Positions 8,737 through 18,435 are shown, counted from the first letter of the stretch. The stretch: 64,000 nt of DNA from Actinoplanes sp. NBC_00393 (GCF_036053395.1 NZ_CP107942.1:3686501-3750500); one strand, 5' to 3'. A program made the numbers and translations. The notes: generated by a model from the letters alone, not told the origin.

Positions 8737-9093
8737 TCACTGCTGTTCGATGCAGAACTCGTTGCCCTCGGGATCGCGCAGCGTCACCCAGCCGCGGTCC
8801 TCTGCACCACGGTGGTCCTCGTAGATCGTGGCACCGAGGCCGACGGCCCGTTCGACCTCCTCGTCGCGGGATCGCCCGTCGGGCTGCCAGTCGAGGTGGA
8901 CCCGGTTCTTCACCGCGCGCGGCTCGGGAACCCGGACGAACAGCAGACCTGGCAACCGGTCAGGCCCCTCGACGAGCACCTCGTCATCACCCGGTTGATC
9001 AATGTCGGAGATCGGCCAGCCGGTCAGCCGGCTCCAGAACGCAGCCAACTCGTAGGGGCGCGCACAATCGACGGTCACGTGACGCAGTCTCAT
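8737..9093 (-). CDS. VOC-superfamily (glyoxalase/bleomycin-resistance-like) protein
   Basis: 118 residues, MRLRHVTVDC to GWVTLRDPEGNEFCIEQQ. The two beta-alpha-beta-beta-beta repeats and the closing DPEGNEFC strand are typical of the vicinal-oxygen-chelate fold, close to the Glyoxalase_6 type of actinobacteria. Its ATG overlaps the TGA of the hydrolase gene upstream (ATGA), so the two are co-translated. It may be an enzyme or a small-molecule binding protein. Confidence 0.85.
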   Translation of the reverse strand: MRLRHVTVDCARPYELAAFWSRLTGWPISDIDQPGDDEVLVEGPDRLPGLLFVRVPEPRAVKNRVHLDWQPDGRSRDEEVERAVGLGATIYEDHRGAEDRGWVTLRDPEGNEFCIEQQ

Positions 9094-9824
9094 TCGCAGC
9101 ACCGTTCCTGCGCCCCGTCCGCGGCGGCGCCGAGGAACGAATTGACGGCGGCGACGAATTCGTCCGGCGCGTCCCGGTGGATCTGGTGGCCGGCTTCGAT
9201 GGTGACGAGCCGGCCTGCCGGGATGCGGGCCGCCACTGCGGCAATCGTGTCCTGTGGCAGGAAACTGGCTCGCCCGCCCGCGAGAACCAGCGTCGGTGCG
9301 GTGATCGTGTCGAGGCTTCGCCACCAGGCGGGATCGGGTGCGTTGAGGTCGCGCAGGATCGACGGGCGGATCTCGCGGTCATAGTACGGCGCGGAGTCGT
9401 CCAGATCTGCCGGGACCGCAATGCCGAGCGGGACCGGCGGTGGGCACTCCTCGAGGACCAGGGCGGTCACCCGGTGCGGCGCCGCCTGGGCGGCCAGCAT
9501 CGCCGCGAAGCCGCCCAGCGAATGACCCACCAGGATCACCCGGTCCAGCGCAAGCCGGTCGAGCAGCAGCAGAACCACGTCCCGCATAACCGTCATCGAG
9601 TACGGCCCGGCCCGGTCGCTACGGCCCATGCCGCGCAGATCCGGAACGTACACGGTGCGCCGCTCGGCGAAGGTCGCCACCAGGTCATCCCATGTGGTGC
9701 CGTCACCGCCGCCACCGTGCAGGAGCATCATCGGCACAGCCTCGGCGGTCAGGTCCGGGTCGGGGTCGAATTTCCGGTACGCGAGCCGGCCCCACCCCAT
9801 GTCCATTTCCCGGTAATTACGCAC
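9090..9824 (-). CDS. Alpha/beta-hydrolase
   Basis: 244 residues with the classic motifs: oxyanion loop LLHGGGGDGTTW, nucleophile elbow GHSLGG (Ser102), DLRGMGRSD after strand 4, and the late His in EAGHQIHRDAP. This is the single-domain esterase/hydrolase layout without a signal peptide. The GTG at 9824 is used here; an internal ATG a few codons in (MDMGWG) is also possible. It is co-translated with the VOC gene. Confidence 0.88.
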   Translation of the reverse strand: MRNYREMDMGWGRLAYRKFDPDPDLTAEAVPMMLLHGGGGDGTTWDDLVATFAERRTVYVPDLRGMGRSDRAGPYSMTVMRDVVLLLLDRLALDRVILVGHSLGGFAAMLAAQAAPHRVTALVLEECPPPVPLGIAVPADLDDSAPYYDREIRPSILRDLNAPDPAWWRSLDTITAPTLVLAGGRASFLPQDTIAAVAARIPAGRLVTIEAGHQIHRDAPDEFVAAVNSFLGAAADGAQERCCE

Positions 9825-10122
9825 CCGCGGGAGTTTACTGTGCAGCGCAGCAGCTCCGCGCGACCTCGAATCGGTTGCCGTTGTCGTTCTGCCGCCACAC
9901 GACCCACACCGCCATCAGCCGGGCCGTGCTCATCTTCGGTCCCGGAAGGCTGGATCGGCATCCGCACATAACGCCTCCTCGGCCGCCGTGGCTGTCAGCC
10001 TGCTGCGGTAGGGGGTGACCTGCCCGTCCCGGCGGGGCGGCGGTGACCCCCCGATCACGGTGTACTTGTAGACAGTCTCAGTAGGATGGCGAGCACGGTG
10101 ATCAACACGGGGGAAGACTGAA

Positions 10123-11739
10123 GTGCGGGGAATTGCCCAGGGATTCGTACTCAGCGTCCTGGTCATCCTCGGTTACACACAGGTGGCGATACCCGCACGG
10201 CTGCTCGACGACAGGCCGCTGCCCGTGATCAAAACCCTGCCCGCGGATACGGCCACCGACCCTGACGTGAAGGCGCTGTGCCCGGGCGCGGCACCCGGTC
10301 CGGTCTCCGACGGCCAGCCGATCGTCGTCACCCTGCCACCGGCAGTGCCGTTCACCGTCGGGGACATGAATCACGGGTCCTGGCGCCAACCCCCGGTGGC
10401 CGATCCGACCTGGCGACTGCAGTACCAGAGTTTGATGTGGGTGCCCCCGCTGGCAATACGGGCGGCCCGCGACGGCCAGCTCGCTTCCCTCACCAACCTC
10501 GTCGATCAGGTCGTGCAGTTTCATCAACACAACCCGGATCCGAAACGGCAAGCCGACGGGTGGGATGAGGGGACCGCGGTGCGCCGGCTGCAGGTGGAGA
10601 ACTGCCTCTACGCGCTCACCCGCTCGCCGGCGCTGCTTGCCGGCATGGTCGCCGACGTCGAGGTGCTCACCGGTGACCGGTACTACGGTCCCCCGTTCCG
10701 GCCGGTGCACAACCACGGCCTCATGGCGAATCTCGCCATGTTCTCCGCGGGGAAACTGGCGGACCGGCCGGACTGGGCCAGGTTGGCCGTCGACCGGATC
10801 CTGGCCGAAGCACCCCTGTCGTTCTCCGCGCAGGGCGTGACCCATGAACAGTCGTCCTACTATCAGCGCGTCAACGCGCACATGTGGGAGAACGCGGCGA
10901 AGAGGCTGGAGACCCTGCCCGGATATGGCGAAGCGGTCAAGCAGGTCCGGGCCACGGCGCTGAAAGCCCATCGCGCCTTCCGTCATATGACTGAACCGGA
11001 CGGCGGCATCGTGCTGATCGGCGATTCGGAAACGAGAGCCGGCGCACCGGGCGACAAGACCGACAGGCCGATTCTGCACGACGACGAGGCGGGCTGGATC
11101 ATCGGCCGCAGCAGCTGGACCGACCCGGACGCCACCTACTACACCGTCCGGTACGGCCCGCAACGCCGCGCCCACGGGCACGAGAACCGCGCCGGCGGGG
11201 TGACCTGGACGGCGCTGGGCGTCAGAGTCATCGTCGGCACCGGCCGCTACAGCTACAACACGCGCGATGAGAAGGCCCGCTACCGGCTCACGCCGGAAAG
11301 CCAGAACGTTGCCGCACCGGCCGGGGCCAAGGTCGCCGCGGCATCCACGAGCACAGCCGTCACCAACTTCGGCCGCAGCCAGCACAGGATCCAGGTGAAT
11401 GACAACGTCTACGGTACGCAACACCGACGCGACATCACTGTCTCTCCGGCGGAGGCGCACCTGACCGTCACCGACGCCTTCAGTGTGGCGGGATGGTCCC
11501 AGCACTGGCATCTCGACCCGGCTTGGAAGCGCGTTCCGGGAACCCAGGACTTCCGGCACCCGTCCGGCCGGCGCCTGACGGTCAGTACCACCGGCCGATT
11601 GTCCGACGTCTGGCGCGGCGACAAGGCCCGCCCCTACGGATGGGTCTTCCCCAAAGCCGGGCAGCAGGTGCCGGCCTACCAGCTCAAGATCGACTCGGTC
11701 GCGGGCGCCCCGGTCCGGACAACGTTCCAGCTGTCCTGA
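10123..11739 (+). CDS. Secreted heparinase II/III-family polysaccharide lyase
   Basis: 538 residues starting at GTG 10123. The N-terminus MRGIAQGFVLSVLVILGYTQ is a signal peptide or uncleaved anchor. The first ~280 residues form an alpha-helical toroid with the conserved stretches HNHGLMANLAMF and HEQSSYYQRVNAHMW. The C-terminal beta-sandwich contains YYTVRYGPQRRAHGHENRAGG, the His-rich segment typical of Hepar_II_III. The catalytic set Asn/His/Tyr in these motifs appears intact. It probably cleaves an acidic polysaccharide outside the cell. It stands alone, with 298 bases upstream holding no other gene. Confidence 0.85.
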   Translation: MRGIAQGFVLSVLVILGYTQVAIPARLLDDRPLPVIKTLPADTATDPDVKALCPGAAPGPVSDGQPIVVTLPPAVPFTVGDMNHGSWRQPPVADPTWRLQYQSLMWVPPLAIRAARDGQLASLTNLVDQVVQFHQHNPDPKRQADGWDEGTAVRRLQVENCLYALTRSPALLAGMVADVEVLTGDRYYGPPFRPVHNHGLMANLAMFSAGKLADRPDWARLAVDRILAEAPLSFSAQGVTHEQSSYYQRVNAHMWENAAKRLETLPGYGEAVKQVRATALKAHRAFRHMTEPDGGIVLIGDSETRAGAPGDKTDRPILHDDEAGWIIGRSSWTDPDATYYTVRYGPQRRAHGHENRAGGVTWTALGVRVIVGTGRYSYNTRDEKARYRLTPESQNVAAPAGAKVAAASTSTAVTNFGRSQHRIQVNDNVYGTQHRRDITVSPAEAHLTVTDAFSVAGWSQHWHLDPAWKRVPGTQDFRHPSGRRLTVSTTGRLSDVWRGDKARPYGWVFPKAGQQVPAYQLKIDSVAGAPVRTTFQLS

Positions 11740-11868
11740 CCGGGTTCGTCCGGCCGTCGCGAAGTTGACTCCGCCGCCGGCCGTATTCATGGAAGGTACG
11801 GCTTGCGGCGCGACCAGACGTGCGCACATCAGCCACCGAGGGCGGTTGCCGATCGTCGCGCTCGAGAA

Positions 11869-12351
11869 CTATCGATGCTGCCGGCCGTCCCGGATGTGGT
11901 CGTTGTGAGCAAGGTCGGCGCGCAGCTGGGTGCGGGTGCGCATCAGGATCCGGCCGAGCATGTTCTTACCGGTGCCGGTCCGGCCTCGGCCCCAGTAGTG
12001 GTCGGTTCCGGTATCCTCGACGATCTCGGCGTCGCCGATGTCCAGCAGGACGGCACGGATGTCGGCGTGGGCAGCGAACTTCGCCGCGACGGCCCGACGC
12101 ATCACGTCGTCCTTGACCCGCTCCCAGTCGCGGCGCAGCGGCCGGGACCGGTCGCGGCCCAGTTCGGCAGCGCGCAACGGGCTGGCCGCCCGGCGGATCA
12201 GGTCAGCGTGGCGGGTGCCGACGAACTTCTGGGCCTGGAAGTAGTGCTCAGACGTCGGCCACCAGCGCCCGTCGAGGTCGAAGCCGTGCGAGGAGAAGTT
12301 GGAAAAGCAGCCGTGCGGAACCTCGTCGGCGCCGTAGAAGTAGATCGTCAC
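11869..12351 (-). CDS. NADAR-family (YbiA-like) protein
   Basis: 160 residues from GTG 12351, which gives MTIYFYGADEVPHGCFSNFS, the family's usual start. The family signatures FSNFSSHGFDLDGRWWPTSEHYFQAQKF, the middle part with WERVKDDVMRRAVAAKF, and DHYWGRGRTGTGKNMLGRILM are all present. NADAR proteins are N-glycosidases acting on ADP-ribose-related or damaged riboflavin intermediates. The longer upstream frame is Gly/Cys-rich and not conserved. Confidence 0.9.
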   Translation of the reverse strand: MTIYFYGADEVPHGCFSNFSSHGFDLDGRWWPTSEHYFQAQKFVGTRHADLIRRAASPLRAAELGRDRSRPLRRDWERVKDDVMRRAVAAKFAAHADIRAVLLDIGDAEIVEDTGTDHYWGRGRTGTGKNMLGRILMRTRTQLRADLAHNDHIRDGRQHR

Positions 12352-12494
12352 CTTGGCCTCGCGGTAGAGGGCGGAGATCCACACGGTGCCACACAACGAC
12401 AAAGCAGCAACCGATTTGCCACCACACCATCCGGATCCGCCGCCGCCCGCGTTCACGGCGCACGCTCCTGCCCCTCTGTGAGCATTGTGCACTC

Positions 12495-12863
12495 TTAGTC
12501 TTTCGGTGCGACCCGGATACGGTTCCCGTCAGGGTCGGCTGCGAGGAAGGTCAGGCCGAACCCCGCATCGTGCGGCTCTTGCAGGATCGTGACGCCCTTC
12601 GACTGCCACTGCTTGAAGATCGCGGTGATCTCGTCAGGTCGTCCACCCTCGATGGCCAGGCAAACCTCACTGGTACGCGGTACGTCGGGCGACAGGTCCT
12701 CGATCTGACCGGACCACAGAGCGAGGTCAGCGCCCGGCCCGAGGTCGAAGGTGATGTATCCCGAAGTCTCGAGCGAAGGGCTCATGCCGAGGAGGTCGCC
12801 GTAAAAACGAGCTGCGGCGGGAGCGTCGTTCACGTAGACGATGGACACGACGGATGTGGTCAT
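12495..12863 (-). CDS. VOC-superfamily protein, divergent from a WYL regulator
   Basis: 122 residues (MTTSVVSIVYVNDAPAAARF to DPDGNRIRVAPKD) with the complete double beta-alpha-beta-beta-beta pattern and the DPDGN closing strand. An AAGGA ribosome binding site lies six bases before ATG 12863. Only 93 bases separate it from the divergent WYL regulator, so that regulator most likely controls it. Confidence 0.88.
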   Translation of the reverse strand: MTTSVVSIVYVNDAPAAARFYGDLLGMSPSLETSGYITFDLGPGADLALWSGQIEDLSPDVPRTSEVCLAIEGGRPDEITAIFKQWQSKGVTILQEPHDAGFGLTFLAADPDGNRIRVAPKD

Positions 12864-12956
12864 GGTTGTTCCTTCTCGCTGGTTGTAGGTACGCATCCAC
12901 CAGCCTGGCCACAATATGCGCCGCATCGTGTCGCAATTTCTTGAGAAACTCGGTAT

Positions 12957-13922
12957 GTGACCCCGGACCGGTTCTTCGCCCTGATGCTGCTTCTCGAGTC
13001 GAGGGACGGCGCAACCACACAGGAGCTTGCCTCGGCGCTCGGGGTTTCCCTTCGAACCATCAACCGGGACCTGAATTGGCTCCGCGACGCCGGTCTGCCG
13101 GTGACCGCACACCGGGGCCGCCTCGGCGGGGTGACCATGCTGCCCGGGTCCGGGCTCGACCTCACGCGACTCACGCCTGACGAGCGTGATCATCTCTCGC
13201 TCGTCGGGCTGGATGAAAAGCAACGTGCGGAGCTCGACGCATCGGTCGATAGGCGGCGTGTGCTCGACAAGATCGCCGCTACCCAGTCACGTCGGGTTCA
13301 TGATCTCCTGCCGCTCCCCGACGTAGTGCACGTGGACAGCCGCCCCTGGCTCCATACATCAGCGTCCGGTACGACTCCGGCTTCGCTGATCGGCTCAGTG
13401 CGGCGAGGACGCCGGCTACGGATCGAGTACGGCAGTCCACGCGAGCCATGCCCACGCGAGCTGGTCGTGGATCCCTACGGGCTGTTCGCCAAGGCCGGCA
13501 TCTGGTACCTCGTCGCCGACTGTGCCCGAGTGCCACGGATGTACCGACTCGAACGGATCACGATGTGGAAAGAAGTCGACCAGCCACGACGGCTCCGCGA
13601 GAACCAGACCCTGGCCACCGTCGCTGCAGCGCTCATTGACCAGTGGGCGCACAACCACGCGATCGAGGTCAACGCCACCATCGACCAGACCCAGATCAAG
13701 CGAGCGCAACGGATTTTCGGCCTGCGACTCGTCCGCGACGACCATGAAGAATCCGCCACCGGCCACCAGGTGACAATTCGCTTCCAGCATCTGGAGGACG
13801 TGCGAGCATTGCTGCCCTTCGGGAACGCCATCACGGTGCACGGCCCCACCGAAGCCAGGGCTCACCTCCGCGCCCTCGCTGCCGACCTTGCCCGCCACTA
13901 TGCGCCGTCACCAACGTCCTGA
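12957..13922 (+). CDS. WYL-domain transcriptional regulator (YafY/DeoR-like HTH)
   Basis: 321 residues. The N-terminal winged HTH (RFFALMLLLESRDGATTQELASALGVSLRTINRDLNWLRDAG) occupies residues 4-50. A middle WYL-type ligand domain (LRIEYGSPREPCPRELVVDPYGLFAKAGIWYLVADC, with the W-Y-L core) is followed by a WCX C-terminal domain. The start is GTG 12957. It probably responds to an unknown ligand and regulates the adjacent divergent VOC gene. Confidence 0.88.
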   Translation: MTPDRFFALMLLLESRDGATTQELASALGVSLRTINRDLNWLRDAGLPVTAHRGRLGGVTMLPGSGLDLTRLTPDERDHLSLVGLDEKQRAELDASVDRRRVLDKIAATQSRRVHDLLPLPDVVHVDSRPWLHTSASGTTPASLIGSVRRGRRLRIEYGSPREPCPRELVVDPYGLFAKAGIWYLVADCARVPRMYRLERITMWKEVDQPRRLRENQTLATVAAALIDQWAHNHAIEVNATIDQTQIKRAQRIFGLRLVRDDHEESATGHQVTIRFQHLEDVRALLPFGNAITVHGPTEARAHLRALAADLARHYAPSPTS

Positions 13923-14111
13923 CCAGCAATACCTGGTTGTCCCAAGGATGCGCAACAGTTCATGGCCAGTGTCAGCGAGCGGCACCTGGCTGCGGTCAGC
14001 CTCGATGAACCGGGGCTTTGCCGCCGACCGCGCGGCGCTCAGCGTGGCGTCACGCTACGTGTGGTCCCGGCGGGGCGGCGCACGCTCGCACCGAGATCAG
14101 TGCCTGGGTCC

Positions 14112-14687
14112 TTAGGCAGGCGTCGCCACTACCTCGTCGCGAACGTGCAGATGCCCTTCCAGCGGCCACGGTGGCCGGGGCGGCAGAACCTGGAGCAGGG
14201 AGAACTGAGCCTTCGCTGCCACGCGGCAGGACGCATGGTTGTCGACCTGGTGGATCAGCTCCAGGCGGGCCAGCCCAGCCGATGCGTACTCGTCGAATGC
14301 CCAGCGGCACAGCACATCGAGCGCCCGGGCGGCGATGTTCCGGCCGCGGGCGTACGGCGCCGTCCAATAACCGACCTCGCCCACGGGCTCCCCGCCATCA
14401 CGGCGAAGCTTGAGTACGACATGAGCAGCCGGCTCGCCGGCCCCGGACCCCCGCGGATCGACCTCTCGTACGGCGTAGCTGATCCGGTCTCCGCTCTCGC
14501 GGCCATCATGTTGCGCGGTGACCCATTGCCGGATCTCCTCGGTGTTGCCAGCGGGAAAGCCGGCCCACCGGCGTAGTGCGTCGTCGGGACCCATCCGGGT
14601 CAGCATCGCCACGTCGTCGTGGTGCCACGCCCGCAGAGCAAGGGCCGGCGCCCATGGCGTTGCCGCCACTTCCAGAACAGCGACCAT
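14112..14687 (-). CDS. GNAT-family N-acetyltransferase
   Basis: 191 residues, ALRAWHHDDVAMLTRM to the acetyl-CoA loop VGEVGYWTAPYARGRNIAARAL (motif A with R/Q-x-x-G-x-A replaced by ARGRNIAARA) and LARLELIHQVDNHASCRVAAKAQF (motif B). This is the RimJ/RimL-like branch that often acetylates N-termini or small amines. The last 30 residues run into non-conserved sequence. No close partner gene is present; the preceding 189 bases (13923-14111) hold nothing recognisable. Confidence 0.85.
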   Translation of the reverse strand: MVAVLEVAATPWAPALALRAWHHDDVAMLTRMGPDDALRRWAGFPAGNTEEIRQWVTAQHDGRESGDRISYAVREVDPRGSGAGEPAAHVVLKLRRDGGEPVGEVGYWTAPYARGRNIAARALDVLCRWAFDEYASAGLARLELIHQVDNHASCRVAAKAQFSLLQVLPPRPPWPLEGHLHVRDEVVATPA

Positions 14688-14781
14688 GTACGTCTCCCTG
14701 CGAAATCGACCTAGATGACTGGAGGAAGAACGCTACGTCGCAGCCGCAATCCGCGCTGGGTGACGGGATCGCTCTATCAAG

Positions 14782-15150
14782 CTACCGAGGATCGGCGGTG
14801 TCCCAGGCGTAGCGGAACTGTGACGGGTTGAGCCGCCACTCTCGCAGAACCGTCAAGAGCTCAGCCTCGTCGCCCGCGACGGCGCTTCGCAGCAATTCAG
14901 CTCCGATGTCGTAGTCGAACCCGTCAATCAGAGCGGCGTCGTATTCCCAGTGCTCGACCGTGAACGACCGGGCGGTGCTTCGGTGAGTCCACCCCTCGTC
15001 GCGTGCGCGAATATCGGCCCCGACCTTGTCCGGCCTGATGTCGACGAAGGCACGCCGTCCCGGATTCGTAGCGGGCACCTCGACTACCAGCCGCCTGCCG
15101 AGCCGGAGCGCAGACAGTTTCTCCAGCGGCCAGGCCGGCTCGTTCGTCAC
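14782..15150 (-). CDS. Hypothetical protein
   Basis: 122 residues from GTG 15150, placed 4-5 bases after a GAGGAG box. It reads MTNEPAWPLEKLSALRLGRR to QFRYAWDTADPR. It looks like a small soluble alpha/beta protein with many acidic residues and an HWEYDAALIDGFDYDIGAE middle. The family was not recognised. It is divergent from the repeat protein at 15379. Confidence 0.6.
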   Translation of the reverse strand: MTNEPAWPLEKLSALRLGRRLVVEVPATNPGRRAFVDIRPDKVGADIRARDEGWTHRSTARSFTVEHWEYDAALIDGFDYDIGAELLRSAVAGDEAELLTVLREWRLNPSQFRYAWDTADPR

Positions 15151-15378
15151 GGCACTCCTCGATGCTCCACCAGCACGAGACGAGGGTAGAGCAGCTTTCT
15201 CCCGCGACCGGCGCACGCTCATGCCGCCCGGCAGTGCGCGACGCTCCCATACAGCCGTCACGCTCTGTGCGACCGGCGCGGACGCCGGTGCGCGCTCATG
15301 CCGAGTTGAGTGCACTCGATCAAGTCAGCCGCCGTAGGAGTGCCCGGAGCGCTTGGCTGGTCGCCTACGCTCGTTCGG

Positions 15379-16842
15379 GTGCAACGCGATCTCGTCCTAC
15401 GCGGACTGGCGGAGAATCCGGTAGTCCCGGCCGATGTACTGATGCGCCTGCTACGCGACTGGCCGGAGCCGGTTGCCACAGGGCTTGGCGCCCGCAACGT
15501 ACTGCCGCTTGCGTTGCAGGCGCAGATGGCCAGCCACGCGATGCGCCGAGTCCGGCTCGCCGTCGCCGGATACCCGCGATTGACTCCGGCGATCCGGGAC
15601 CGGTTGCTCGACGATCCCGACTGGCGGGTGCGGCTACGGGTCCTCACCAGAAGAAAGCAACAGCCGCCGCTGTCCGACGAGGCCCTGGTCCGGCTGATGA
15701 CGGACCTCCTCGACCCGCCAGAAGACCTGCCGTTCACGGATTACGAACTGTTCGATGAGGTGTTCAGCGCGGACTGGAACCGGGTCTCCATCGCTGCCCG
15801 GCACCCTGACCCGCGGGTACGTCGATTTGCGACGACCTACGCCTGGCGCGACGACCTGCAATTCCTGCAGTCCGACCCGGACCCGCAGGTGGCAGCGGCC
15901 GCAGCCGCTTCGATCGCCGAGCACACGCGTCTCATGCAACCAGCCGACCTACCGGGCCAGCACTGCCACGCATTCTGGCGGGTGCTGCATCGGCCGTTGT
16001 CCCGGGCGCTCGCCGAACAGGTAGCCGCCGGCGACGACGTCGAGGCCATCCGGACGATCGCCACCAACCCGACTGTCACGCCCACGATCGTCGACATGCT
16101 GTCGCGCCATCGCGACGCCGAGGTCCGAGCAGGCATCGCCGGCCGTGAAGACCTGACCTCCGCGCAGGTCGCGGCCCTGCTCACCGACCCGAGCCCGGCC
16201 GTCCGTGCGGTCATCGCCATCCGCACCGGGCTTACCCACCAGCAGGTCGCCGCCCTCACAGCCGACCCCGACGACGCTGTTCGCCTCGCCGTCGCGACTC
16301 ACGCGTACGTCTCCGAAGAAGAACGGGCAGTCCTCGCCGGAATTGCGGACCTGGACCCTGACCAGGCCTTGCTCTGGGCCAGTTCGGATAACCCACGGCT
16401 GCGCCGCCGGGCAGCGCAGCGCCCGGACCTACCTGCCGAGACGGTCGCCGCTCTCGCCGCCGACCCCGATGCCGGCGTACGGGCGAACCTGGCCTCGAAC
16501 CACCCCGATGCTCCCGGTGAACTGCTGCTGAGCTGCTACCTCGAGAACCGAAATCGGACCAGCCTGCTCGCCCTGCCGCAGTTCCCGCGATCCGGGCTGT
16601 CGCGTTTCGCCGATCACGCCGATCCGCACGTGCGACTTCTGACAGCCCGCGACCCCGACGCCGATCCAACGGTAATCGCGCACCTCACCACCGACCCGCA
16701 CCAGTGCGTCCGCAAGGCAATGGCACGCTGTCCACGCCTACCCACCGACAAGATCACCGCCTTGCTCGACGACGCGGAACTAGCCACCGACGCCGCCGCC
16801 AACCCGTCACTCGACTGGGAACCGGTCGTCGAGGCGTTATAA
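15379..16842 (+). CDS. Leucine-rich-repeat-variant (LRV/HEAT-like) alpha-helical repeat protein
   Basis: 487 residues composed almost entirely of ~24-residue helical units such as ALLTDPSPAVRAVIAIRTGLT, ALTADPDDAVRLAVATHAYVS and ALAADPDAGVRANLASNHPD. The D-P-D-x-x-V-R-x-x-(L/I)-A consensus is characteristic of the LRV family. Such solenoids serve as binding scaffolds. GTG at 15379 starts the conserved VQRDLVLRGLAENPVV segment; a GTG at 15310 would add unrelated residues. Confidence 0.85.
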   Translation: MQRDLVLRGLAENPVVPADVLMRLLRDWPEPVATGLGARNVLPLALQAQMASHAMRRVRLAVAGYPRLTPAIRDRLLDDPDWRVRLRVLTRRKQQPPLSDEALVRLMTDLLDPPEDLPFTDYELFDEVFSADWNRVSIAARHPDPRVRRFATTYAWRDDLQFLQSDPDPQVAAAAAASIAEHTRLMQPADLPGQHCHAFWRVLHRPLSRALAEQVAAGDDVEAIRTIATNPTVTPTIVDMLSRHRDAEVRAGIAGREDLTSAQVAALLTDPSPAVRAVIAIRTGLTHQQVAALTADPDDAVRLAVATHAYVSEEERAVLAGIADLDPDQALLWASSDNPRLRRRAAQRPDLPAETVAALAADPDAGVRANLASNHPDAPGELLLSCYLENRNRTSLLALPQFPRSGLSRFADHADPHVRLLTARDPDADPTVIAHLTTDPHQCVRKAMARCPRLPTDKITALLDDAELATDAAANPSLDWEPVVEAL

Positions 16843-16972
16843 GAGACGGCGTACATAACATCCGCTCATGCCGCTGTTAAAGCCTTTCTGCAATCACAAG
16901 CGGTTACAGCCGGTGATCGGCGAGCGTGCCTGGCCCTGCGTCGTCAACTGACCAATGAGCGGGCGTTCTGTA

Positions 16973-17065
16973 CGCGCCGATCATCGCATCAAGATGATCA
17001 AGCTACAGATGTACGGCCGGGCCGGCTTCGAACTGCTCCGCAAACGCGTCTTGCTGCGCGAGTAA
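16973..17065 (+). pseudogene. 3' remnant of a transposase gene (ISL3-like C-terminus)
   Basis: In the otherwise gene-free stretch 16843-17085, one frame reads RADHRIKMIKLQMYGRAGF followed by ELLRKRVLLRE and a TAA stop. This is the conserved extreme C-terminus of actinobacterial ISL3-type transposases (R-I-K-M-(I/L)-K-x-Q-M-(Y/F)-G-R-A-G-F-x-L-L-R). Nothing upstream continues it, so only the last ~30 codons of an insertion sequence remain. Recognition is from memory of the motif. Confidence 0.6.
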
Positions 17066-17085
17066 CGCCGCTGGAGGACGGACCG

Positions 17086-17466
17086 TCAGAAGATTTCTAG
17101 CTGGCCCGGATAGGGCGGCAGTGGATCGGGTTCCGGCTGCTCCGGCCTGGGCAAATGGTCCACAGCCATCGCCGCAAGCCGGTCGACCGCTTCCACCGGC
17201 ATGGTCATGGCTATCTGCCAGGTCTCATCGTCCTGCCCAACCAAAGCAGTGACGATGTCGTCCTTGAAGGCCCAGAAGACGGGAACGCCGAATACGGTGC
17301 CCACGCGCAGGGCGCGCCGCGCGGCCCAGTCCGCTTCGCGGATAGACCGCAGAGTGACCAACTCTTCGGGTGACGCCAGGACCTGAAGGACCCACGTGCC
17401 CTCTTCCAGCAACACCTGCATGACACCAAGGTCATCGCCGTCAGGTGAAATCGATACCTGCACCAC
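17086..17466 (-). CDS. Hypothetical protein
   Basis: About 126 residues from GTG 17466 (VDVVQVSISPDGDDLGVMQV to PEPDPLPPYPGQLEIF). It shows a soluble beta-rich N-terminal half, a charged middle (ADWAARRALRVGTVFGVPVFWAFKDD) and a proline-rich tail. The longer frame to 17529 adds a Cys-containing segment that is probably not translated. The family was not recognised. Confidence 0.55.
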   Translation of the reverse strand: MVQVSISPDGDDLGVMQVLLEEGTWVLQVLASPEELVTLRSIREADWAARRALRVGTVFGVPVFWAFKDDIVTALVGQDDETWQIAMTMPVEAVDRLAAMAVDHLPRPEQPEPDPLPPYPGQLEIF

Positions 17467-17721
17467 GTCGACATGATCGCATCCGGTAAGGCGCCCTCGA
17501 CCGATCAGGCAAAACGAAACCAAGATCAATCACGCAGTTTGCGCCAGAGCCCGCTACTGACGACCAGAGCCATATCCGAATCTGGCCGCCGTGCGAGCGC
17601 GCCGACCGACCGGGGACCGTGACGCACCGTAGCCGCCAAGCAGGGTCTCAGCACGCTCTCGTGCTGAGAATAGTGCGGTGGCACCATGAGGCTCAGGTCA
17701 TTCATGGGAGACTCGGCCGCG

Positions 17722-18435
17722 ATGGATCTTTCCTCTGATGTCCAGACCGTCATCAGGCGCCGGCTGGCGCCGAAGACTGCGGACAACTTCCTTGCGCTAG
17801 TGCGACCGTCGGTCGGATTGACCGGACGGACCGAAGCGTCGGTCAGCGGCAGCATGGTCGGCGGCGCTCCACGGACCGGACCGTTCACATGGCCGGTCTA
17901 TCAAGGAACTCCGATGCTGTTGCTGGCACAGATCGACTGCGCGGAGGTCGCGCCGATCTTCGGCGCGGAGTGGCCTTTGCCGGCCGAGGGATACCTGCTG
18001 TTCTTCCACGACGACGAGTTCCGCGCGACCTACGACTTTGAGCACGGCGACGACGGTTGCCGGGTCCTGCACCTGACCGGCGGCGCCGGAGCAGAAACAG
18101 TCGCCACCATCCCCGCCCTGACACTGAGCGCCACCATGGCGCCGTCTCTACCCAGCCTGCGTGATGACGCGGACAGGGCGCTAGGCATCCACATTGTCGA
18201 GCTGATCAATTTGCTGGAGGAGCTTGGGTCGTTGTTGCCTGCACCGCGGCATCGACTTCTCGGCTACTGCGACAGCGATACGGCCCATCCGTCAGGGCAC
18301 CGGCCCCTTCTGCAGGTAGAGGCGGAACCGGGTACGGCGTGGGGTGAGGTCGTCAACGTCTCCTTCTGGATTCCAGAGGCTGACCTATGCATCGGCCGTC
18401 TGGACCGCGTACGCCGCTGCTACGAAGTCGCCTGA
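17722..18435 (+). CDS. DUF1963 (YwqG-like) protein
   Basis: 237 residues. The pattern TWPVYQGTPMLLLAQIDCAEVAPIFGAEWPLPAEGYLLFFHDDE is the hallmark of DUF1963: W-P plus a hydrophobic strand that reads L-x-Q-(I/L)-(D/N), then G-x-(L/I)-x-F-F. The second half ends LLGYCDSDTAHP and the closing strands. ATG 17722 is preferred because GGGAG lies just before it; MGDSA at 17704 is an alternative. The function of the family is unknown. Confidence 0.8.
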   Translation: MDLSSDVQTVIRRRLAPKTADNFLALVRPSVGLTGRTEASVSGSMVGGAPRTGPFTWPVYQGTPMLLLAQIDCAEVAPIFGAEWPLPAEGYLLFFHDDEFRATYDFEHGDDGCRVLHLTGGAGAETVATIPALTLSATMAPSLPSLRDDADRALGIHIVELINLLEELGSLLPAPRHRLLGYCDSDTAHPSGHRPLLQVEAEPGTAWGEVVNVSFWIPEADLCIGRLDRVRRCYEVA

